Shown here in pieces: positions 34,322 through 47,495 of a DNA stretch of 64,000 bases (its first letter is position 1; each line of letters starts with the position of its first letter). The stretch comes from Kineosporia mesophila (GTDB lineage: Bacteria; Actinomycetota; Actinomycetes; Actinomycetales; Kineosporiaceae): NCBI RefSeq assembly GCF_021129235.1, contig NZ_JAJOMA010000025.1:1-64000 (forward strand), read 5' to 3'. Under the pieces are notes generated by a model. That model was not told the DNA's origin and ran no database searches. It was given only the letters and a program-made list of their open reading frames with translations. The translations under genes and the position numbers were made by a program.

Positions 34322-35473
34322 TCAGCTGACGGACACCTGGGGAGAGCCCTCCGGCGCATCATCGCCCATCTCCTCGGCGATGCGCATCGCTTCCTCGATC
34401 AGGGTCTCGACGATCTTCGACTCGGGCACGGTCTTGACGACCTCACCACGGACGAAGATCTGGCCCTTGCCGTTGCCGGAGGCTACTCCCAGATCGGCCT
34501 CACGCGCCTCGCCCGGGCCGTTCACCACGCAACCCATGACGGCGACGCGCAGCGGCACCTCCATGCCCTCGAGGCCCGCGGTCACCTGTTCGGCGAGCGT
34601 GTACACGTCGACCTGGGCGCGACCGCAGGACGGGCAGGAGACGATCTCGAGCTTGCGCGGGCGCAGGTTCAGCGACTGCAGGATCTGGATGCCGACCTTG
34701 ACCTCCTCCACCGGCGGGGCGGAGAGGGACACGCGGATGGTGTCGCCGATGCCGTTGCCGAGAAGGTGGCCGAAGGCGACGGCCGACTTGATCGTGCCCT
34801 GGAACGCCGGGCCGGCCTCGGTGACCCCGAGGTGCAGGGGCCAGTCACCGCGCTCGGCGAGCAGCTCGTACGCCCGAACCATGACCACCGGGTCGTTGTG
34901 CTTGACCGAGATCTTGAAGTCGTGGAAGCCGTGCTCCTCGAACAGCGAGGCCTCCCACACCGCCGACTCGACCAGCGCCTCGGGCGTGGCCTTGCCGTAC
35001 TTGGCGAGCAGGCGCTTGTCGAGCGAGCCGGCGTTGACGCCGATCCGGATCGAGGTGCCGGCGTCGCCCGCGGCCTTGGCGATCTGCTTGACCTGGTCGT
35101 CGAACTGCCGGATGTTGCCCGGGTTCACCCGGACGGCGGCACAGCCGGCGTCGATCGCGGCGTACACGTACTTCGGCTGGAAGTGGATGTCGGCGATCAC
35201 CGGGATCTGCGACTTCCGCGCGATCGCCGGCAGCGCGTCGGCGTCGTCCTGGCTCGGGCAGGCGACCCGCACGATGTCGCACCCGGCCGCCGTGAGCTGG
35301 GCGATCTGCTGCAGCGTGGCGTTCACGTCGGAGGTCAGCGTGGTCGTCATGGACTGCACCGAGACCGGTGCGTCACCGCCGACCGCGACCTTGCCGACCT
35401 GGATCTTGCGGGATTTGCGGCGGGGGTTGAGAACGGGCGGCGGCGCGGTTGGAATACCCAGACTGACGCTCAT
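34322..35473 (-). CDS. ispG: 4-hydroxy-3-methylbut-2-en-1-yl diphosphate synthase
   Basis: 383 residues. N-terminal TIM barrel ([34 protein letters not shown]) and C-terminal 4Fe-4S domain with CPSCGR, the [10 protein letters not shown] cysteine and the trailing glutamate. It reduces MEcPP to HMBPP, the penultimate MEP-pathway step. It precedes the GNAT gene by 48 bases on the same strand. AAGGAGG lies 13 bases before the ATG. The pair is oriented against dxr and rseP, unlike the usual actinobacterial order. Confidence 0.97.
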   Translation of the reverse strand: MSVSLGIPTAPPPVLNPRRKSRKIQVGKVAVGGDAPVSVQSMTTTLTSDVNATLQQIAQLTAAGCDIVRVACPSQDDADALPAIARKSQIPVIADIHFQPKYVYAAIDAGCAAVRVNPGNIRQFDDQVKQIAKAAGDAGTSIRIGVNAGSLDKRLLAKYGKATPEALVESAVWEASLFEEHGFHDFKISVKHNDPVVMVRAYELLAERGDWPLHLGVTEAGPAFQGTIKSAVAFGHLLGNGIGDTIRVSLSAPPVEEVKVGIQILQSLNLRPRKLEIVSCPSCGRAQVDVYTLAEQVTAGLEGMEVPLRVAVMGCVVNGPGEAREADLGVASGNGKGQIFVRGEVVKTVPESKIVETLIEEAMRIAEEMGDDAPEGSPQVSVS

Positions 35474-35759
35474 GACCTGAACCGTGCCTCCTTGGGAAAA
35501 CCCCGTTTAACTGCCCTTCCGTCCATTCAGAACGGATCGGAGCGTCAATTATGCCGTGCCCGGTGGGTGCTCCTTCTCACCTGTCCTCACCCGCACGGTG
35601 GGTACACCGGATGTTCATCCCGGCCGACAGAGCTCCAGAAGAAAGAACCCGGGCTGTCCTGTGCCACCGGTCGACAGGCCGGGCGGGTATAAAAGTGGGG
35701 CGTTCCCCGATCCGGGCGAACAGGGTGCATCTGACGGCGATCAGGGAGTAACGGCGGGG

Positions 35760-37025
35760 ATGAGTTACACGATCGGGGTGGTCCTGTTCGCGCTCGGCCT
35801 TCTCATCAGCGTCTGTCTGCACGAGGCCGGGCACATGCTCTCGGCGAAACTGTTCGGTATGCGGGTCACCCGCTACTTCGCCGGTTTCGGGCCCACGGTG
35901 TGGTCGTTCCGCCGGGGTGAGACCGAGTACGGCTTCAAGGCCGTACCGCTGGGCGGGTTCGTCAACATCATCGGCATGGCGCCGGGTGTGGAGGAACCCG
36001 AGGCCGAGGAGACCGAGGCCCAGGGCCGGGCCTTCTGGCAGAAGCCGCTGTGGCAGCGCACGATCGTGCTCGCCGCCGGCTCCATCACCCACCTGGTCAT
36101 CTGCATCCTGCTGCTGGTGCCCGCCTTCTGGCTCTTCGGCGTGCCCACCGCGAAGGCCCTGGACCAGACCCCGGCCGTGGTCGGCGCGGTCTCGCAGTGC
36201 GTGATCCCGGACTACGACGTCACCGGTGACGGCGCCCTGCGCGCCTGCACGGCCGACGACCCGAAGTCGCCCGCGGCCCTGGCCGGGCTGAAGCAGGGCG
36301 ACCGGATCACCCGTCTCGGCACCTCCGGCATCCCCTCGTACGCGGCGTTCCAGAAGGCCGTGCGCGAGCAGCCGACCGACCAGGCCGTGGCACTGACCTA
36401 CGTGCGCGACGGCCAGGAGAGCACCACCCAGGTGACGCTGGTCAACACCCAGCGCCCGCCGCTGGGGGCCACCGACTCCAGCTCGCTGGTCGCCACCCCG
36501 ACCATCGGCATCCAGAACCAGACCGAGGTCTACAACGACCGCTACGGCTTCGTGGACAGCGTCGGCCAGGCGTTCAAGACCACCGGGCAGACCCTGGTCA
36601 GCGGCGTCGAGGCAATCACCCGGCTGCCCAGCAAGATCAGCTCGCTGTGGAGCGCCCTGCTCGGGGGCGAGCGCTCGCCCGACGACCCGGTGAGCGTCGT
36701 CGGCGCCAGCCGTCTGGGCGGGGAGATCGTGCAGACCAGCGGCCTGCAGGGCGGGGCCACCTTCCTGTCCATCCTGGCCGGGCTGAACGTCTTCCTGGGC
36801 CTGTTCAACCTGCTGCCGCTGCCCCCGCTCGACGGTGGTCACATCGCGGTGGCCTGGTACGAGGCGGCCCGCCGCAAGCTGGCTGCGCGCCGCAGCCGCC
36901 CCGACCCGGGCCCGGTCGACCGGGAGAAGCTGATCCCGCTCACCCTGGCGATCATCGTGATCTTCGGTGCCTTCACCCTGCTCACGGTCTCCGTCGACGT
37001 GGTCAACCCGATCCGCCTGCAGTAA
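35760..37025 (+). CDS. rseP: Site-2 metalloprotease RseP/Rip1 homologue
   Basis: 421 residues. The first membrane span holds HEAGH (residues 21-25), and a later span holds LDGGH, together forming the intramembrane zinc site. The FGPTVWSF and GGFVNIIGM segments and one PDZ domain ([18 protein letters not shown]) are typical. It cleaves anti-sigma factors or other membrane proteins in regulated intramembrane proteolysis. The ATG at 35760 follows a Gly-rich purine stretch. A TATAAA at 35688-35693 is a possible -10. It converges with none; proS follows after a terminator. Confidence 0.94.
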   Translation: MSYTIGVVLFALGLLISVCLHEAGHMLSAKLFGMRVTRYFAGFGPTVWSFRRGETEYGFKAVPLGGFVNIIGMAPGVEEPEAEETEAQGRAFWQKPLWQRTIVLAAGSITHLVICILLLVPAFWLFGVPTAKALDQTPAVVGAVSQCVIPDYDVTGDGALRACTADDPKSPAALAGLKQGDRITRLGTSGIPSYAAFQKAVREQPTDQAVALTYVRDGQESTTQVTLVNTQRPPLGATDSSSLVATPTIGIQNQTEVYNDRYGFVDSVGQAFKTTGQTLVSGVEAITRLPSKISSLWSALLGGERSPDDPVSVVGASRLGGEIVQTSGLQGGATFLSILAGLNVFLGLFNLLPLPPLDGGHIAVAWYEAARRKLAARRSRPDPGPVDREKLIPLTLAIIVIFGAFTLLTVSVDVVNPIRLQ

Positions 37026-37030
37026 GAGGT

Positions 37031-37069
37031 CCTCCACCCGCGTCCGGTTCCCCCGGGCGCGGGTGGAGG
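37031..37069 (+). terminator. Terminator after rseP
   Basis: A 12-bp stem CCTCCACCCGCG (37031-37042) pairs with 37058-37069; the 15-base loop is followed by ATAAAACC. It separates rseP from the proS promoter (possible -10 TAGGCT at 37094-37099). Confidence 0.75.
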
Positions 37070-37137
37070 ATAAAACCACTGGTGGCCAAGGACTAGGCTG
37101 TAGAGCTGTTCAGTCCACCCCCAGGAGGATGAGTCAC

Positions 37138-38919
37138 GTGCTGCTTCGGATGTCGTCGTTGTTCCTGCGAACGCTTCGCGAGGACCCGGCGGACGCCGAG
37201 GTTCCGGGGCACCGCCTGCTGGTCCGCGCCGGCTACGTCCGCCGCGCGGCGCCCGGTATCTACTCGTGGCTGCCCCTGGGCTACCGCACCTTCCGCAACG
37301 TCGAGCGCATCGTCCGTGAGGAGATGGACGCCGCCGGCTTCCAGGAGGTGCACTTCCCCGCGCTGCTGCCCCGTGAGCCCTACGAGGCCACGAACCGCTG
37401 GACCGAGTACGGCGACAACCTGTTCCGCCTGAAAGACCGGCGGGGCAACGACTTCCTGCTCGGGCCCACGCACGAGGAGATGTTCACGCTCCTGGTGAAA
37501 GACCAGTACTCCTCGTACAAGGACCTGCCGGTCTCGCTCTACCAGATCCAGACCAAGTACCGGGACGAGGCGCGGGCCCGGGGCGGTCTGCTGCGCGGCC
37601 GCGAGTTCGTGATGAAAGACAGCTACTCGTTCGACATCGACGACGCCGGTCTGGCCGCCAGCTACCAGCGGCACCGCGACGCGTACATCAAGACGTTCGA
37701 GCGTCTCGGCCTGGACTTCGAGATCGTGTCGGCCACGTCCGGCGCGATGGGCGGCAGCCGCAGCGAGGAGTTCCTGCACCCCACCGAGATCGGTGAGGAC
37801 ACGTTCGTCCGCTGCACCACCGGGCACTACGCGGCCAACTCCGAGGCGGTCACCACGCCCGCCCCGGCCGTGATCCCCCTGGAGGGTCTGCCCGCCGCGC
37901 ACATCGAGGACACGCCCGACACCCCGACCATCGACTCGCTGGTCGCCGCGGCCAACGCGATGTTCCCCGGCCGGGACTTCACCGCCGCCGACACCCTGAA
38001 GAACGTCGTCGTCACCCTGGTGCACCCCACCGGCGAGCGCGAACCGCTGGTGATCGGTGTGCCCGGTGACCGCGAGGTGGACACCAAGCGCCTCGAGGCC
38101 GCGGTGGCCCCGGCCGAGATCGACGCGTTCGAGGCGGCCGACTTCGCCCAGCACCCCGGTCTGGTGAAGGGCTACATCGGCCCGCAGGCGCTGGGCACCG
38201 AGTCCCAGACGAAGATCCGCTACCTGCTCGACCCCCGCGTGGCCGGGGGCAGTGCCTGGATCACCGGCGCCAACCAGCCCGGTAAGCACGTGTTCGACCT
38301 GGTCGCCGGCCGGGACTTCACCGCCGACGGCACGATCGAGGCCGCGAACGTGGTGGAGGGCGACCCCTGCCCGGTCTGCGCCGCCGAGGGTGGCGAGGGC
38401 AGTCTCACGCTGGCCCGCGGTCTTGAGATCGGCCACATCTTCCAGCTCGGCCGCAAGTACGCCGACGCGCTCGGGCTGAAGGTGCTCGACCAGAACGGCA
38501 AGCTGGTCACGGTGACCATGGGCTCGTACGGCATCGGCGTCAGCCGGGCCCTGGCCGCGATCGCCGAGGCCTCCTGGGACGAGAAGGGTCTGTGCTGGCC
38601 CCGCGAGGTGGCCCCGGCCGACGTGCACGTGATCGCGCAGGGCAAGGCGGCCAAGGACACCGCGGTGTTCGAGGCGGCCGAGAAGCTGTCGCGGGAGCTG
38701 GAGGCCGCGGGCGTCCGGGTGCTGTTCGACGACCGTCCCAAGGTCTCGCCCGGCGTGAAGTTCAAGGACGCCGACCTGATCGGGGTGCCCTCGATCCTGG
38801 TGGTGGGCCAGAAACTGGCCGACGGCGTGATCGAGTTCATCGACCGCAAGAGCGGCGCGAGTGAGAATGTCCTCCTCGGCGAGGCCGTGAAGCACGTGGT
38901 GGCAGCGATCAACGAGTAG
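37138..38919 (+). CDS. proS: Prolyl-tRNA synthetase, bacterial type with editing domain
   Basis: 593 residues. Class II motif 1 ([25 protein letters not shown]) near 40-64, motif 2 ([21 protein letters not shown]) near 140-160, the prokaryotic INS editing insertion at about 220-390, motif 3 ([15 protein letters not shown]) and an anticodon-binding domain at the C-terminus. I choose the GTG at 37138, 9 bases after an AGGAGG; the ATG touching that AGGAGG is too close. Confidence 0.96.
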   Translation: MLLRMSSLFLRTLREDPADAEVPGHRLLVRAGYVRRAAPGIYSWLPLGYRTFRNVERIVREEMDAAGFQEVHFPALLPREPYEATNRWTEYGDNLFRLKDRRGNDFLLGPTHEEMFTLLVKDQYSSYKDLPVSLYQIQTKYRDEARARGGLLRGREFVMKDSYSFDIDDAGLAASYQRHRDAYIKTFERLGLDFEIVSATSGAMGGSRSEEFLHPTEIGEDTFVRCTTGHYAANSEAVTTPAPAVIPLEGLPAAHIEDTPDTPTIDSLVAAANAMFPGRDFTAADTLKNVVVTLVHPTGEREPLVIGVPGDREVDTKRLEAAVAPAEIDAFEAADFAQHPGLVKGYIGPQALGTESQTKIRYLLDPRVAGGSAWITGANQPGKHVFDLVAGRDFTADGTIEAANVVEGDPCPVCAAEGGEGSLTLARGLEIGHIFQLGRKYADALGLKVLDQNGKLVTVTMGSYGIGVSRALAAIAEASWDEKGLCWPREVAPADVHVIAQGKAAKDTAVFEAAEKLSRELEAAGVRVLFDDRPKVSPGVKFKDADLIGVPSILVVGQKLADGVIEFIDRKSGASENVLLGEAVKHVVAAINE

Positions 38920-38933
38920 GCGGGTGGGGTTCC

Positions 38934-39341
38934 ATGCTTGATCTGGCTCTGGCTCAGCAACTGCGGAAGGCCGGTCTGGCCTGGAACCCCCTGCCCGGGG
39001 ACCGCTTCGTCCTGCCTGACCGGGGCATGGACGAGGAGGTCTTCGTGGTCAGCAACATGGTCGTCGAGGTGCACGACGTGCCCGGTGGCCAGGTGATCGG
39101 CTTCAACGGCACCACCGAGTGGGCCCTGGACTCCCTCGAGCAGCAGCAGGTGGTCTGGATGCCGCGCGAGACCCAGCTGCGGGAACTGCTCGCGATGCGC
39201 TTCGTGAGCCTGGAGAGCGTCACCGGGGGATTCGCGGTGACGTTCTCCCGGAACGACGGCACGACCCTCCGGGAAGTCGATGCGGACGCCGAATCCGCTT
39301 ACGCGCGGGCTGTTCTCGCCGTTCTCGAAGCGAAGGGGTGA
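38934..39341 (+). CDS. Conserved actinobacterial hypothetical protein downstream of proS
   Basis: 135 residues, soluble, no signal. It contains a VLPDRGMDEEVFVVSNMVVEV stretch near 27-48 and a WALDSLEQQQVVWMPRETQLRELL segment near 63-86. Similar small proteins are sometimes labelled pilus-assembly CpaE in actinobacterial genomes, but no ATPase motif is present and I would not transfer that name. It lies 14 bases after proS and 3 bases before the HAD gene, so it is part of that transcription unit. Function unknown. Confidence 0.75.
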   Translation: MLDLALAQQLRKAGLAWNPLPGDRFVLPDRGMDEEVFVVSNMVVEVHDVPGGQVIGFNGTTEWALDSLEQQQVVWMPRETQLRELLAMRFVSLESVTGGFAVTFSRNDGTTLREVDADAESAYARAVLAVLEAKG

Positions 39342-39344
39342 GCC

Positions 39345-40061
39345 GTGGCGATCGAGGCCGTGATCTTCGACTGGGGCGGCACGCTGACTCCGTGGCACGC
39401 GATCGACCTGGATCGCCAGTGGCAGGTGTTCGCGCAGATCTACGCCGCCGATCATCCGGACGGTGGCACGGAGCTGGCCCGGCGCATGCGCCAGGCCGAG
39501 CGGGACTCCTGGGCCCGGCTCAAGGAGACGGGAGCCAGCGCCCGGCTCACCGAGGTGTTCGAGGCCGTCGGTGTGCAGACCGACCATCCGGGCCATCAGG
39601 CCGCCCGGGTGGCCTACGAGGAGTTCTGGGAGCCGCACACCTATCTCGATCCGGACGTGCCCGAGGTCTTCGCCGGTCTGCGGGAGCGCGGCATCCGGAT
39701 CGGAGTGCTCTCCAACACCATCTGGTCGCGGGAGTACCACCGCGGCCTGTTCGCGCGTGACGGCATCCTGGATCTCATCGACGGTGACGTGTACTCGTCC
39801 GAGATCCCTTACGTGAAGCCGCATCCGGAGGCGTTCGGGGCCGCCCTGAAGGCGGTGGGCTCACCCGATCCGGCCGCGTGCGTCTACGTCGGCGACCGCG
39901 TCTACGAAGACGTGCACGGGGCCCAGCGGGCCGGGATGCGGGCGGTTCACGTGCCGCACAGCGACCTTCCGCCCGACCAGCAGGTGCCCGTCGAGGTCAC
40001 CCCGGACGGCACGGCCCACCGGCTCCTCGACGTGCTCACCCTGGTGGACGGCTGGCGCTGA
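39345..40061 (+). CDS. HAD-family hydrolase
   Basis: 238 residues. Motif I is FDWGGTLTP (D near residue 9) with a Trp in place of the usual Met/Leu; motif II is LSNTIW; motif III/IV is VKPHPEAF then YVGDRVYEDVHGA. The cap domain lies between motifs I and II. Substrate unknown; a phosphatase of a small phosphometabolite is likely. The GTG start follows the upstream stop by 3 bases. Its TGA abuts the stop of the convergent DUF4439 gene. Confidence 0.87.
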   Translation: MAIEAVIFDWGGTLTPWHAIDLDRQWQVFAQIYAADHPDGGTELARRMRQAERDSWARLKETGASARLTEVFEAVGVQTDHPGHQAARVAYEEFWEPHTYLDPDVPEVFAGLRERGIRIGVLSNTIWSREYHRGLFARDGILDLIDGDVYSSEIPYVKPHPEAFGAALKAVGSPDPAACVYVGDRVYEDVHGAQRAGMRAVHVPHSDLPPDQQVPVEVTPDGTAHRLLDVLTLVDGWR

Positions 40062-41201
40062 TCAGCTGCTGCTGCCCGGGTCGGCGACCGGCTTCTTCGT
40101 CCAGGCCGCCTGGCGCCGGGTGCAGTCGACCAGCACCCCGGCGGCGGTCGTGGTGACCGTGTCGTCCTGCGCCACCGCGATGACGTCCACGGCCAGCCCG
40201 GCCAGGCGCTGCTCGATCGTCGTGGCCAGGGCCGCGGCCTTTCCGGCACTGGTCGGCGGGGTCACCGAATAGGCCGCGCTGCCCTGGACCGGGTCCACGT
40301 TCGCGGCCAGGAGCAGGCGCTCCAGCTCGTCACGCTGCTGCCGGTGCACCTCCCAGATCTCGTCGGCGACCTCCCGTCGGTCGCCGCCGATATGGGCCAC
40401 CACCAGCGGGTACGCGTAGAACGCGGCGTGTTCCCCGGCCAGCAGCCGGTTCAGGGCGCCGCTCTCGCCGGTGGTGAGGGTGCTTGAGGACGAGGTTGCG
40501 CTCGTTCCCGGGGTGGTGGCGTCCTCGTCGCTGGTAGCCGATGCCGACGGACTCGCGTCCTCGTCGTCGTCCTCGATCGAGGAGACCGTGAGCTCACCGA
40601 AGGCCTTGCCCCCGGTGGCCGAGCGCAGCAGGTCGGCGTTGGCCGCGCACGAGGCCGCGAGTCGGTAGAGCAGCCCGGCGAAGGCCGGGCTCAGGCCGGC
40701 CGCATCACCCAGAAGGGTTCGGGCCGCCGACCATTCGGCCTTGGCCAGGGCGGAGGGGGACTCGGCCGTCTCGGTGCCGGACGTGTCTGGAGTACCGGAC
40801 GAGGTGGGCCCCGGGGTGGGCGAGGTCGTCCCGGACACGGGGGAGCCGAGATCCGTGAGCTGGGCCGTGTGCGCCTCGGCCGTCCGGGTGAGCAGTTTCG
40901 CCGTGCTGCCCTTGATCCGCAGGGTCGCGCCGTTCGGCAGCGTGCCGGAGGCCAGGGCCGAGGCACTGGCGCGCAGGGCCGTCACCGTCGTCACGGCCCG
41001 CGCGACGGCGGCCGCCTCGGGGCCGGAGTCTGTACTCGCTGCCGCCGTGGTGCCGACGGCGGAACCCGCGGAACTACAGGCAGTGAGCCCCACGCTCGTC
41101 AGGGCCAGGGTGCCGAGAGCGAGGAACGCCCTGCGACCGGCCGGCGGCACCGGCACGGATGCGGGTGGGGCAAGGGACGTTCCGGTGTTCGGGCTCAGCA
41201 C
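40062..41201 (-). CDS. DUF4439 ferritin-like lipoprotein
   Basis: 379 residues. An RR-x-FL-containing signal (AGRRAFLALG) and lipobox LTAC near residue 42 suggest a Tat-exported lipoprotein. Two helical segments separated by Ser/Thr-rich linkers follow; the C-terminal one (residues ~235-360, RLLAGEHAAFYAYPLVVAHI then EVHRQQRDELERLL) is the DUF4439 ferritin-like four-helix region commonly found beside rimP. The GTG start is inferred from position. Function unknown. Confidence 0.82.
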   Translation of the reverse strand: MLSPNTGTSLAPPASVPVPPAGRRAFLALGTLALTSVGLTACSSAGSAVGTTAAASTDSGPEAAAVARAVTTVTALRASASALASGTLPNGATLRIKGSTAKLLTRTAEAHTAQLTDLGSPVSGTTSPTPGPTSSGTPDTSGTETAESPSALAKAEWSAARTLLGDAAGLSPAFAGLLYRLAASCAANADLLRSATGGKAFGELTVSSIEDDDEDASPSASATSDEDATTPGTSATSSSSTLTTGESGALNRLLAGEHAAFYAYPLVVAHIGGDRREVADEIWEVHRQQRDELERLLLAANVDPVQGSAAYSVTPPTSAGKAAALATTIEQRLAGLAVDVIAVAQDDTVTTTAAGVLVDCTRRQAAWTKKPVADPGSSS

Positions 41202-41365
41202 CGGGGGATCATTTCACGAGACGGATGTGAACCGTGGGTTCCGGCCGATCTTGACAAGTCGGGCCCAGGTCAAGGGAAGCCCCCCAGTGACGGTATGTTT
41301 GTCCGCTGGCGCGCCCGCCCGGGTGCGCCACCATGGTTTCCCAATCCAATATCGAGGAGGTCGGC

Positions 41366-41902
41366 ATGAGCGCGTCCTCCGGACAACAGGCAGCCGACGG
41401 TGTGCGGGCCCTGGCGGAACCGCTGGCCGCAGACGCCGGGCTGATGATCGAGAGCGTCATCGTGACGCCCGCCGGCAAACGGCGCGTACTGCGAGTGACG
41501 GTCGATCTTCCCGAGACCGAACTCGGTGGTGTGCCCATGGAGTCCGTGGCCATCGTCTCGCAGTCGATCTCGCAGGCGCTGGACGAGAGCAACGTGATGG
41601 GCGGTCTGCCCTACGTGCTCGAGGTCAGTTCTCCGGGTGCCGACCGTCCGCTGACGCAGCGCCGCCACTGGATGCGTGCCCGGCGGCGCCTGGTGCGCAC
41701 CCTGGCCGCGGCCGGGGCCACCCCGCAGACCGGCCGGCTCACCGACGTCACCGACGCGGGCATCGTGCTGGACGACGAGCAGCAGGTGCCCTGGGCCGAG
41801 ATCACCGGCGGCCGCATCGAATTGGAGTTCGGGCACCCCGACGACTTCGCCGACCTCGACGACCTCGAGGCGGACGACGACTCCGACGAGGACGAGGGCT
41901 GA
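41366..41902 (+). CDS. rimP: Ribosome maturation factor
   Basis: 178 residues. The N-terminal RimP alpha/beta domain (GLMIESVIVTPAGKRRVLRVTVD, YVLEVSSPGADRPLTQRRHW) and the C-terminal SH3-like barrel are visible, with an acidic tail (DLEADDDSDEDEG). It aids 30S assembly. The ATG at 41366 has a strong GAGGAGG site, so an ATG 33 bases upstream is not used. It starts the rimP-nusA-rnpM-infB cluster. Confidence 0.94.
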   Translation: MSASSGQQAADGVRALAEPLAADAGLMIESVIVTPAGKRRVLRVTVDLPETELGGVPMESVAIVSQSISQALDESNVMGGLPYVLEVSSPGADRPLTQRRHWMRARRRLVRTLAAAGATPQTGRLTDVTDAGIVLDDEQQVPWAEITGGRIELEFGHPDDFADLDDLEADDDSDEDEG

Positions 41903-41905
41903 ACG

Positions 41906-42982
41906 ATGGACATCGATCTGGCGGCCTTGCGCGCGCTCGAGCGCGAGAAGGAAATCCCGCTCAACACGCTGGTAACGACCATCGAGACGGCTCTGCTGCA
42001 GGCTTACCACCGCACCGAGGGCGCTGAGTCGCTGGCGCGGGTGGAGCTCGACCGCAAGAGCGGGCACGTGGTGGTCTGGGCCCGCGAACTGGACGACACG
42101 GGCGCGCTCAAGCGCGAGTGGGACGACACCCCGGCCGGTTTCGGCCGGATTGCGGCCACCACCGCCCGGCAGACGATCCTGCAGAAGCTGCGCGACGCCG
42201 AGGACGAGCAGGTGCTCGGCGAGTTCCGCGGCCGGGAGGGCGACATCATCTCCGGCATCGTGCAGCAGAGCGCCGACCCGCGCATGGTGCACGTCGACCT
42301 GGGCACGGTCGAAGCGGTCCTGCCGCCGGCCGAGCAGGTGCCGGGGGAGACCTACCCGCACGGAACGCGGCTGCGCTGCTACGTGATCGGCGTGCGCAAG
42401 GGCCTGAAGGGGCCCTCGATCACGCTCTCCCGCACGCACCCCAACCTGGTGCGCAAGCTGTTCGCGCTGGAGGTGCCCGAGGTCGCCGACGGCACCGTCG
42501 AGATCGCGGCGCTGGCCCGGGAGGCGGGTCACCGGTCGAAGGTGGCTGTGCGCGCGACTGTGGCGGGTGTCAACGCCAAGGGCGCCTGCATCGGCCCGAT
42601 GGGGCAGCGGGTGCGCGCCGTCATGACCGAGCTGCGCGGTGAGAAGATCGACATCGTCGACTACAACGAGGAGCCCGAGGCCTTCGTGGCCAGTGCGCTG
42701 TCCCCGGCCCGGGTGTCGTCGGTCGAGGTGCTCGACCTGGACGCCCGCTCCGCCCGGGTGATCGTGCCGGACTACCAGCTGTCGCTGGCGATCGGCAAGG
42801 AGGGCCAGAACGCCCGCCTGGCCGCGAAGCTGACGGGCTGGCGCATCGACATCCGGTCCGACACGGCCCAGCCGGGTCAGTCCGACCCCTCCGGCCCCTC
42901 CGGTCAGTCCGGGCAGCCGGGGCGGTCGGGACGATCCGGTCCGGACACACCGGCGGCGCCGGCCGGTCCGGGGAGTTTCTGA
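41906..42982 (+). CDS. nusA: Transcription termination/antitermination factor NusA
   Basis: 358 residues. RNA-polymerase-binding N-terminal domain, S1 domain ([23 protein letters not shown]), and two KH domains ([51 protein letters not shown]). As in other actinobacteria the acidic C-terminal repeats of E. coli NusA are absent, replaced by a Gly/Pro/Ser tail of about 35 residues. It follows rimP by 3 bases. Confidence 0.96.
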   Translation: MDIDLAALRALEREKEIPLNTLVTTIETALLQAYHRTEGAESLARVELDRKSGHVVVWARELDDTGALKREWDDTPAGFGRIAATTARQTILQKLRDAEDEQVLGEFRGREGDIISGIVQQSADPRMVHVDLGTVEAVLPPAEQVPGETYPHGTRLRCYVIGVRKGLKGPSITLSRTHPNLVRKLFALEVPEVADGTVEIAALAREAGHRSKVAVRATVAGVNAKGACIGPMGQRVRAVMTELRGEKIDIVDYNEEPEAFVASALSPARVSSVEVLDLDARSARVIVPDYQLSLAIGKEGQNARLAAKLTGWRIDIRSDTAQPGQSDPSGPSGQSGQPGRSGRSGPDTPAAPAGPGSF

Positions 42983-43028
42983 GCGAGCCTTGAGCCACCC
43001 TGGGAACAAACGCGCCGGATCCGGGGCT

Positions 43029-43346
43029 ATGCTGGGCGGGGCCGGTGACGCGGCCACGAATCCTGAGCGCTCGTCCCCGGTCCCGCGCGGACCGATTCGT
43101 ACGTGTGTGGGATGTCGTGAACGCGCCGAGCGGTCCGACCTGTTGCGGGTGGTCGCGGCCGAGGTCGACGGTAAGTGGTGCGTCGTCCCCGATCCGGGCC
43201 ATAAGCTGTACGGCAGAGGTGCATCACTGCACCCTGTGCCGGGCTGCCTTGAACTCGCTGAACGCCGCAGGGCTTTTCCCCGGGCACTCCGCCGTGGAGG
43301 CCCACTCGACGCGGTTCAGGTACATGAGTTCGTCGCAGCGAAGTAG
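43029..43346 (+). CDS. rnpM: YlxR/RnpM family RNA-binding protein
   Basis: 105 residues from the ATG at 43029. The family motif PIRTCVGCRERAERSDLLRVV is followed by GRGASLHPVPGCLELAERRRAFPRALR. Family members bind RNase P RNA or tmRNA and modulate expression. Upstream in-frame TTG at 42990 would add 13 residues; neither start has a good site. Confidence 0.88.
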   Translation: MLGGAGDAATNPERSSPVPRGPIRTCVGCRERAERSDLLRVVAAEVDGKWCVVPDPGHKLYGRGASLHPVPGCLELAERRRAFPRALRRGGPLDAVQVHEFVAAK

Positions 43347-43459
43347 TAACAGGTGTCAGGTGTGTCCAGACGAAAGCGGGTCCAACGCCATGAGCAGCAC
43401 TTCGAAGGCAGAGTCGGCGCTGTGAGCACCCGATGAGCGCGCTCCGATGAGCACCCCCT

Positions 43460-43480
43460 TTACGTAACTACGGTCCGTAG
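43460..43480. promoter_or_regulatory. Tandem palindromes upstream of infB
   Basis: TTACGTAA (43460-43467) is directly followed by CTACGG-T-CCGTAG (43468-43480). They lie 34 bases before the infB GTG in the 167-base rnpM-infB gap. They could be an operator or a leader hairpin; no clear promoter is seen. Confidence 0.35.
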
Positions 43481-43513
43481 CCTCCTCCTGGCTCGGGCCG
43501 AGACAGGAGTGAT

Positions 43514-46666
<3,153 letters not shown>

Positions 46667-46680
46667 TCGAGCTGAAGGCA

Positions 46681-46711
46681 GGTGAGGCCGGCCGCACCGG
46701 CCGGCCTCACC
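46681..46711 (+). terminator. Hairpin between infB and the DUF503 gene
   Basis: A perfect 13-bp stem (46681-46693 with 46699-46711) and a 5-base loop, 14 bases after infB. The next gene starts only 22 bases later, so it may attenuate rather than stop transcription. Confidence 0.75.
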
Positions 46712-46733
46712 GCCGTCAACTGCCGGAGGTGCC

Positions 46734-47033
46734 GTGTACATCGGATCTCTGACGCTCGACCTTCTGCTGGGCGACGTTCACTCGCTCAAGGAGAAGCGGT
46801 CGGTGATCAAACCGGTCGTGGCCGAGCTGCGCCGTAAGTTCGAGGTGCACGCCGCCGAGACCGGCGAGGCGAATCTTCACCGGCGCGCCGAGATCGGCGT
46901 CGCCCTGGTCTCTTCCGAGTCCGGCCAGTGCCGCGAGGTGCTCGAGTCCTGCGAGCGGCTGGTGGCCGGCCGGCCCGAACTGCAAGTGCTCTCCGCCCGT
47001 CTGCGGGTGTGGAGCGACACTGACGACGATTGA
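46734..47033 (+). CDS. DUF503 family protein
   Basis: 99 residues matching the whole DUF503 family (MYIGSLTLDLLLGDVHSLKEKRSV, AEIGVALVSSESGQCREVL). It is found almost always between infB and rbfA in actinobacteria, suggesting a ribosome-related role that is not established. GTG start with a GGAGG site; rbfA follows after 15 bases. Confidence 0.9.
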   Translation: MYIGSLTLDLLLGDVHSLKEKRSVIKPVVAELRRKFEVHAAETGEANLHRRAEIGVALVSSESGQCREVLESCERLVAGRPELQVLSARLRVWSDTDDD

Positions 47034-47048
47034 CGAGCGGGACGGACG

Positions 47049-47495
47049 ATGACCGACACGGCACGGGCACGCAAGCTGGCTGACCGGGTGCGCGAGGTGG
47101 TGGCCGAGGCCCTGGAGAAGCGGATCAAAGATCCGCGTCTGGGGTTCATCACGGTCACCGATGCCCGGGTGACGGGTGACCTGCAGCACGCCACGGTTTT
47201 CTACACCGTCTTCGGTGACGACACCGAGCGGGCTTCGACCGCCGCGGCCCTGGAGAGCGCCAAGGGCGTTCTGCGGTCCGAGGTGGGCAAGCGCACCGGG
47301 ATCCGGCTCACGCCGACCCTGGAGTTCATCGCCGACGCCCTGCCGGAGACGGCGGCGCAGATGGCCGAGCTCCTGACCAAGGCGCACGAGAAGGACGCTC
47401 AGGTCGCGGCCCTGGCGAACGGCAAGCAGTACGCCGGCGACGCCGACCCGTACAAGAAGCCCGCCGTGGTGGCGGACGAGGACGACGACGCGTGA
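47049..47495 (+). CDS. rbfA: Ribosome-binding factor A
   Basis: 148 residues with the KH-like RbfA fold: [33 protein letters not shown] is the family hallmark, and [23 protein letters not shown] closes the domain. A lysine-poor acidic tail ends in DEDDDA. It helps mature the 16S rRNA 5' end. Its stop overlaps the truB start (GTGA). Confidence 0.96.
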   Translation: MTDTARARKLADRVREVVAEALEKRIKDPRLGFITVTDARVTGDLQHATVFYTVFGDDTERASTAAALESAKGVLRSEVGKRTGIRLTPTLEFIADALPETAAQMAELLTKAHEKDAQVAALANGKQYAGDADPYKKPAVVADEDDDA

